Assembly (NCBI GenBank): GCA_026224995.1
Contig: JAMFRX010000572.1
Location: 1-10,609 of the forward strand
DNA from: Puia dinghuensis
GTDB taxonomy: Bacteria; Bacteroidota; Bacteroidia; Chitinophagales; Chitinophagaceae
Direction of reading: 5' to 3'
Length of the DNA: 10,609 nt
Part shown: one piece after another, positions 6,788 through 10,609 of the stretch
How positions within the stretch are numbered: position 1 is the stretch's first letter
Layout: each line of letters starts with the position of its first letter
The notes under the pieces: model-generated
The model's input: the letters and a program-made list of their open reading frames with translations, nothing else
What the model was told of the DNA's origin: nothing
Databases searched by the model: none
Made by a program: the position numbers and the translations under genes

Positions 6788-8143
6788 TTATTCGGTTACA
6801 TGGGCATCTGCAATCGTTAGGGCGTCGCTGATCATGGCCAGGCCTTCGTCCACCTGCTCACGGGTGATGCACAGGGGCGGGGCGATAAAGACATAGTTCC
6901 AGCGGACGAAGGTGTACATGCCCAGCTGCTTTAGCCGGGCGGCCACCTGGTTCATGACGGTCATCTCTTCCGGCCGGGCGTTGAAGGGGGCCATGGGCTC
7001 CTTTGTCTTCCTGTTTCTTACAATCTCGAGGCAGCCGAGCAGGCCGGTGTTCCTGAAATCCCCGATGCAGGGATGTTTCTCCTTGAGCTTTTCGACCTGC
7101 TGGTCGACATAATGGCCCATGGCAGCGGCATTGGCTATGAGGTTCTCGTCTTCATAGATCTTCAGCACTTCGACGCCGGCGGCGCAGGCCACGGGGTGGG
7201 CAGAATAGGTGAGACCCAGCCAAAGAACTTTGTCGTTGAAATAGTCGGCGATGGTATCCGTAACGATGAGAGCGCCTAGCGGCAGGTAGCCGGCGGTGAT
7301 TCCCTTGGCGGTGGCGATCATATCCGGCACTATCCCATGGAGCTCCGAGGCAAACCATTTGCCGGTGCGGCCGAAGCCGCTCATCACTTCGTCGGCGATC
7401 AGCAGGATGCCGTGCTTGTCGCAGAGCGCCCTCACCTTCTGCAGGTAGTCGGGCGGGTATTTGATGCAGCCCGAAGAGCCGCTTTCGCCCTCCATGAGGA
7501 TGGCGGCGACGTTCTCCGGCCCTTCGAACTCGATGACGCGTTCAATATGCGAGACGCATTCCCGGTGGCAGGAAGACAGCTCCTGGCTCCAGGGGCAGCG
7601 ATAGCAATAGGGGTCTTCGACATGGATCATATTGGGCGCCTGCTGCGCATCGGCGGGCAGCTTCCGGGGGTCGCCGCCGGCCGTCATGGCACCGTAGGAC
7701 GAGCCGTGAAAGGCCCGGTAGCGGGCGATGATCTTATGGCGGCCGGTATACAGGCGCGCCAGCTTGATGGCATTCTCTATGGCGGTGGCGCCGCAGACCG
7801 TAAAAAGGGTCTTCTGCAGATTTCCAGGGGTGATCTCCGCCAGCTTCTTGCCGAGCTCCCCGCGGGCGCGGGTGACGCAGGACGGGGTAATATAGCTGAC
7901 CTCCTGCATCTGCCGGACAACGGCCTCGGTCACACGCTGATTGCCATGGCCGATGTTGACGTTCATGAGGCCGGAGGAGAAGTCGAGGTAGCGTTTGCCG
8001 TCATAGTCGTAGAGGTAAACGCCTTCGCCGCGCTGAACGGCGATGGGGCTGATGCCCTTTTGCTTGCTCCAGGAAAACAGGGTATAGTCCAGGTTGTCCT
8101 GAAGGATCTCCTGCGCTTCGGAAATTGTCAAGGATGCAGACAT
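6788..8143 (-). CDS. Class III PLP-dependent omega-aminotransferase, probable beta-alanine / 3-aminoisobutyrate transaminase
   Basis: A 451-residue fold-type I aminotransferase. In this operon it should convert beta-alanine (and 3-aminoisobutyrate) to malonate (methylmalonate) semialdehyde, with pyruvate or 2-oxoglutarate as amino acceptor. The PLP lysine is K280 in ATAKGITAGYLPLGA; D251 in ADEVMSGFGRTG contacts the pyridine nitrogen; the phosphate region CGATAIENAIKLAR is at 117-130; the ring-stacking region includes FHGSSYG (145-151); and T312 in TYSAHPVACAA contacts the phosphate. The closest family I recognise is beta-alanine/taurine:pyruvate aminotransferase-like; acceptor and exact substrate cannot be read from sequence. 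Residues 180-196 carry four cysteines, C180-x2-C183 and C192-x3-C196, in the loop after DPY; I recall a YRCP motif in a subgroup of this family, possibly a metal-binding or structural loop. The gene follows mmsA by 22 bp and precedes the NCS1 gene by 11 bp. Start MSASLTISEAQ has no Shine-Dalgarno. Confidence 0.92.
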   Translation of the reverse strand: MSASLTISEAQEILQDNLDYTLFSWSKQKGISPIAVQRGEGVYLYDYDGKRYLDFSSGLMNVNIGHGNQRVTEAVVRQMQEVSYITPSCVTRARGELGKKLAEITPGNLQKTLFTVCGATAIENAIKLARLYTGRHKIIARYRAFHGSSYGAMTAGGDPRKLPADAQQAPNMIHVEDPYCYRCPWSQELSSCHRECVSHIERVIEFEGPENVAAILMEGESGSSGCIKYPPDYLQKVRALCDKHGILLIADEVMSGFGRTGKWFASELHGIVPDMIATAKGITAGYLPLGALIVTDTIADYFNDKVLWLGLTYSAHPVACAAGVEVLKIYEDENLIANAAAMGHYVDQQVEKLKEKHPCIGDFRNTGLLGCLEIVRNRKTKEPMAPFNARPEEMTVMNQVAARLKQLGMYTFVRWNYVFIAPPLCITREQVDEGLAMISDALTIADAHVTE

Positions 8144-8165
8144 ATGCTTAATTTTATGGTGTGTG

Positions 8166-9620
8166 TTAGCTCATCCAGTTCACCCCGGCTTCGGGATTCC
8201 ATTTCACGGTGCTTTTCCGGAGCTGCGTCCAGAATTCTATGGAGCTCTTGCCCGTGATATCGCCTACCCCGAACTTGCTGTCGTTCCATCCTCCGAAGGA
8301 AAAGGGTTCGCGGGGCACCGGGACGCCTACATTCACTCCGACCATGCCCGCGCTGGCCTTCTCGATCACATAACGGGCAGCGCCGCCACTTTGCGTAAAG
8401 ACGGAGGCGGCATTGCCATAGGGGCTGGCATTCTCGATCGCCAGCGCCTGGTCCAGGGTGTCGACCCGCATGATGCTGATCACGGGTCCGAAGATCTCTT
8501 CCGTCGCGACGGCCATGCCGGGCTTCACGTGGTCGATCACGGTAGGGCCGACATAGGTGCCGTTCTCCTTACCAGCGACATGGGTATTCCGGCCGTCTAC
8601 CAGGATCTTCGCGCCCTGCTGCTCGGCCTCCGTGATATACCGCTCTATCCTGTCTTTCGACTCCTTGTTGATGACGGCGCCGAGGTTCTTTCCGGGGACG
8701 ATCCGTCGGGCCTCCTCACAGATCTTATCGATGATATGGTCTACGTCACCCACGCCTACCATGGCGGATGCCGCCATGCACCGCTGTCCGGCGCAGCCGC
8801 TCATCGAAGCGGCGACATTCTGGGCCGTCATATCGGGTTTGGCGTCGGGCAATACCAGCAGGTGATTTTTGGCGCCGCCCAGGGCGAGACAGCGTTTTAG
8901 GTTCTGCGTCGAACGCTGATAGACGAGCTTCGCCACTTTTGTGGAGCCGACGAAACTGACCGCTTCGATACCGGGATGATCGCAGATGGCCTCGACGATC
9001 TCGCTGTCGCCGTTCACGATATTGAAGACGCCGTCGGGAAGGCCGGCTTCCTTTAGTAAGTTAGCGATTATTGTGAGGCTGAGCGGCACTTTTTCGGAGG
9101 GCTTTATGATCATGCAGTTGCCCAACGCCAGGGCATTGGGGATGGTCCAATTGGGGACCATGGCGGGGAAATTGAATGGTACGATGGAAGCAACGACACC
9201 CAGCGGCACGTGTTCGGTACGGCATTCTACGCCTTTGCTCACCTCCAGCACTTCGCCGGTCACCAGCTGCGGTAAGGACGTAGCGAATTCGGTGAGCTCT
9301 ATGCATTTCTCTATCTCGGCGATGCCTTCGCCGATGGTCTTGCCATTCTCCTGGCTGACCAGCAGGGCCAGCTTCTGCAGGTCCCGTTCCAGAAAGGCTT
9401 TATAGCGGAAGAACACCTGTACCCTTTCCTTTATCGGCGTCTTGCTCCATTTCGGGAAGGCCGCGGTGGCCGCCTGTACGGCCGCATTCAGATCGGCTAC
9501 CGAAGAACAGGGTACTTCGGCCAGCAGGGAGCCATCGATAGGGGAGATCACGGGAAGGCCCCGCGAAGAAGCGCTATCGACGAAGCTGCCATTTATGAAA
9601 TTTCCGATGCGTGTTGCCAT
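8166..9620 (-). CDS. mmsA: CoA-acylating (methyl)malonate-semialdehyde dehydrogenase
   Basis: A 484-residue aldehyde dehydrogenase. It oxidises malonate semialdehyde to acetyl-CoA plus CO2 and methylmalonate semialdehyde to propionyl-CoA plus CO2, using NAD+ and CoA, so it ends both the uracil and thymine branches. Catalytic Cys is C281 in GCAGQRCMAAS, the MmsA version of the active-site motif. The cofactor segment PFNFPAMVPNWTIPNALALGN begins near 148, with K173 in IIKPSEK. The usual ALDH general-base Glu of ELGGK is absent; the sequence reads ALGGAKNH (246-253), as expected for CoA-dependent MMSDHs, which lack that Glu. FGGWNDSKFG near 442-451 is the C-terminal family block. It is probably the first gene of the operon: a 56-bp gap with a long palindrome separates it from the propeller gene, whereas all later gaps are 22 bp or less. 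Start MATRIGNFINGSFV is standard for the family. Confidence 0.95.
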   Translation of the reverse strand: MATRIGNFINGSFVDSASSRGLPVISPIDGSLLAEVPCSSVADLNAAVQAATAAFPKWSKTPIKERVQVFFRYKAFLERDLQKLALLVSQENGKTIGEGIAEIEKCIELTEFATSLPQLVTGEVLEVSKGVECRTEHVPLGVVASIVPFNFPAMVPNWTIPNALALGNCMIIKPSEKVPLSLTIIANLLKEAGLPDGVFNIVNGDSEIVEAICDHPGIEAVSFVGSTKVAKLVYQRSTQNLKRCLALGGAKNHLLVLPDAKPDMTAQNVAASMSGCAGQRCMAASAMVGVGDVDHIIDKICEEARRIVPGKNLGAVINKESKDRIERYITEAEQQGAKILVDGRNTHVAGKENGTYVGPTVIDHVKPGMAVATEEIFGPVISIMRVDTLDQALAIENASPYGNAASVFTQSGGAARYVIEKASAGMVGVNVGVPVPREPFSFGGWNDSKFGVGDITGKSSIEFWTQLRKSTVKWNPEAGVNWMS

Positions 9621-9621
9621 G

Positions 9622-9665
9622 ATACATTTTTTGTAGGAAAGTACAATTTACTGCAAAAAATGTAT
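9622..9665. promoter_or_regulatory. 44-bp near-perfect palindrome immediately upstream of mmsA (candidate operator or mRNA hairpin)
   Basis: ATACATTTTTTG at 9622-9633 and CAAAAAATGTAT at 9654-9665 are exact reverse complements: 12-bp arms with a 20-bp spacer. Symmetry continues inside the spacer (A9635:T9652, G9636:C9651, 9638-9640 with 9647-9649, T9642:A9645), so 18 of 22 positions around the axis at 9643/9644 are complementary. It ends 1 bp before the mmsA start codon and 11 bp after the propeller stop codon. It could be an operator, a 5'UTR hairpin over the translation start, or a terminator for the propeller gene; the stem is A/T-rich, which is weak for an intrinsic terminator. I see no confident Bacteroidota -33/-7 promoter pair in this gap. 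Confidence 0.6.
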
Positions 9666-9676
9666 ATATGAGCGGC

Positions 9677-10609
9677 TTATGGCTTGCTGACGACCAGCAC
9701 ACCAAAGGTGCCGGGAACCACCTTAGGCCGTTCTCCGGCCGCACCGGGCTGCGTGTCGGCCGCAGGCAGGTAGACGGCATGGGTCTTTTCGTCGACGGCG
9801 CAGGTGCGGGCGCTGCGTTTGGTGGCTACGTTGTCGATCACGGAAAAAGAAGAAGCGGAAGACTCCCTGATGACGGTGAGCTTGCCTTCACCACAGGAGG
9901 CGAACACCAGGGCGAGGCCGGCATCGAAGCCCACCCCGTCGCAGCCGTCGCCGATAGGCAGCTTGATTACGATGGCGCCGCTGCCGGCATCCATGACCAC
10001 CAGCTGCTTGTCGCAGCCCGCGAACAGCCGCTTCGTCTTTAGATCGATGGCCAGGCCGGTAGGCCCTTCTGCGCCGAGGGGCCAGCTGGCGACAACGGTG
10101 TTATTGCGTAGATCGACTTCCGTGATCTTATTCTTGTCTTCGATGTTGATGAAGAGATGACCGGCTTCGTCGGATACTGCCGTCTCCGGCTTCCCATCGA
10201 GCGCAATAGTGGCTGTCACGGCGCCCGTAGCGGGGTCGATGACAGACAGGTCATGGCTCCGGCCGTTGCAGGTGATCACCCGTTTGCTGAAGGGGTCGTA
10301 CATTATTGCGTCGGGATTCTGGCCGGTGGCGATCTGCGACAGCACGGCGGCGGTCTTGAGGTCGAATACTGTGACGGTGTTCAGCCGGCCATTGCTGGTA
10401 AAGCCCTTTCCAAGGCTTTCGACGAAGGCGATCCCATGGACGCCGGTAGTATTGGGGATCACGCCTACGGAGTCGCCGGTCTTCTGATCTAGGATATTCA
10501 CCTGGGTGCCATGTGAGACATAGATCTTTTTGTCGGGTCCTACGGCGATATAGTCCCAGCCGCCGGGGCTGCCGATCTTGAACGTCCGGGAGAGGGTGAA
10601 GCCGCTGCC
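9677..10609 (-). CDS. YncE/YVTN-type beta-propeller protein, N-terminus outside the window
   Basis: The last 311 codons of a gene open to the window edge; the frame continues through 10502-10609 without a stop. A GTG at 10499-10501 could be mistaken for a start, but the preceding codons read GGWDYIAVGPDKKIYVSHGT, a normal propeller blade, so the true start is beyond the window. About seven blades of 40-45 residues are visible, each with a hydrophobic strand, an Asp/Gly turn and a V-x-V-x-D-type strand, for example GRLNTVTVFDLKTA, SHDLSVIDPATG, KNKITEVDLRNN and DKQLVVMDAGSG. This is the YVTN/YncE family, usually periplasmic or exported; a signal peptide would lie in the missing part. Molecular function and ligand are unknown. 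No catalytic motif is seen. It precedes mmsA by 56 bp on the same strand but is separated by a palindrome, so membership of the pyrimidine operon is doubtful. It ends in VLVVSKP. Confidence 0.85.
   Translation of the reverse strand, partial: GSGFTLSRTFKIGSPGGWDYIAVGPDKKIYVSHGTQVNILDQKTGDSVGVIPNTTGVHGIAFVESLGKGFTSNGRLNTVTVFDLKTAAVLSQIATGQNPDAIMYDPFSKRVITCNGRSHDLSVIDPATGAVTATIALDGKPETAVSDEAGHLFINIEDKNKITEVDLRNNTVVASWPLGAEGPTGLAIDLKTKRLFAGCDKQLVVMDAGSGAIVIKLPIGDGCDGVGFDAGLALVFASCGEGKLTVIRESSASSFSVIDNVATKRSARTCAVDEKTHAVYLPAADTQPGAAGERPKVVPGTFGVLVVSKP

Noticed and set aside
9621..9676. Classical Bacteroidota promoter (TTTG about 19 bp before TAnnTTTG) in the gap before mmsA
   Set aside because: TTTTTTG and TACATTTT-like strings are present, but no pair has the right spacing, so I list the palindrome only and not a promoter.
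10499..10501. GTG start for the propeller gene
   Set aside because: The frame is open upstream to the window end and encodes a recognisable blade (GGWDYIAVGPDKKIYVSHGT), so this GTG is an internal valine.
1..10609. CRISPR arrays, tRNA or rRNA genes, insertion sequences, defence or phage genes
   Set aside because: The window is filled by metabolic genes on one strand. I saw no spaced repeat array, transposase, tRNA-like fold or element ends.

Overview
The window carries nine protein genes, all on the minus strand and packed almost end to end. Eight of them form one apparent operon for reductive pyrimidine catabolism; the ninth is a secreted-type beta-propeller upstream. Both edge genes are cut by the window. 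The DNA looks GC-rich (about 60 % by eye, not counted). None of the eight start codons inside the window has a recognisable Shine-Dalgarno sequence; the bases before them are A/T-rich or featureless. Together with the protein flavour this suggests a Bacteroidota member, perhaps a GC-rich Chitinophagaceae soil bacterium. That placement is inference and I have not compared it with any genome.

Layout in the direction of transcription (high to low coordinates): a YncE/YVTN-type beta-propeller protein (9677-10609, N-terminus outside the window); a 56-bp gap holding a 44-bp near-perfect palindrome (9622-9665); mmsA, CoA-acylating (methyl)malonate-semialdehyde dehydrogenase (8166-9620); a class III PLP aminotransferase (6788-8143); an NCS1 nucleobase transporter (5235-6776); dihydropyrimidinase (3797-5251); a nitrilase-family beta-ureidopropionase (2921-3787); preT (1555-2904); preA (284-1552); and the first 91 codons of an M20-family N-carbamoyl amino acid / ureidopropionate hydrolase (1-274). 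Gaps inside the operon are 2-22 bp, and one pair overlaps by 17 bp. No stretch over 300 bases lacks a gene.

How the genes fit together: NCS1 imports uracil, thymine or a related base. PreTA reduces it with NAD(P)H to the 5,6-dihydropyrimidine. Dihydropyrimidinase opens the ring to N-carbamoyl-beta-alanine or 3-ureidoisobutyrate. A ureidopropionase releases NH3, CO2 and beta-alanine or 3-aminoisobutyrate. The aminotransferase converts these to malonate or methylmalonate semialdehyde, and MmsA makes acetyl-CoA or propionyl-CoA. One transcript could thus carry a base from uptake to central metabolism. Points worth a second look are two non-homologous candidate ureidopropionases in one operon, a repeat-bounded 63-bp in-frame insertion in the dihydropyrimidinase, the palindrome abutting the mmsA start codon, and a valine in PreA where mammalian DPD has its catalytic cysteine. 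The pathway itself is known; I see no clearly new system here.
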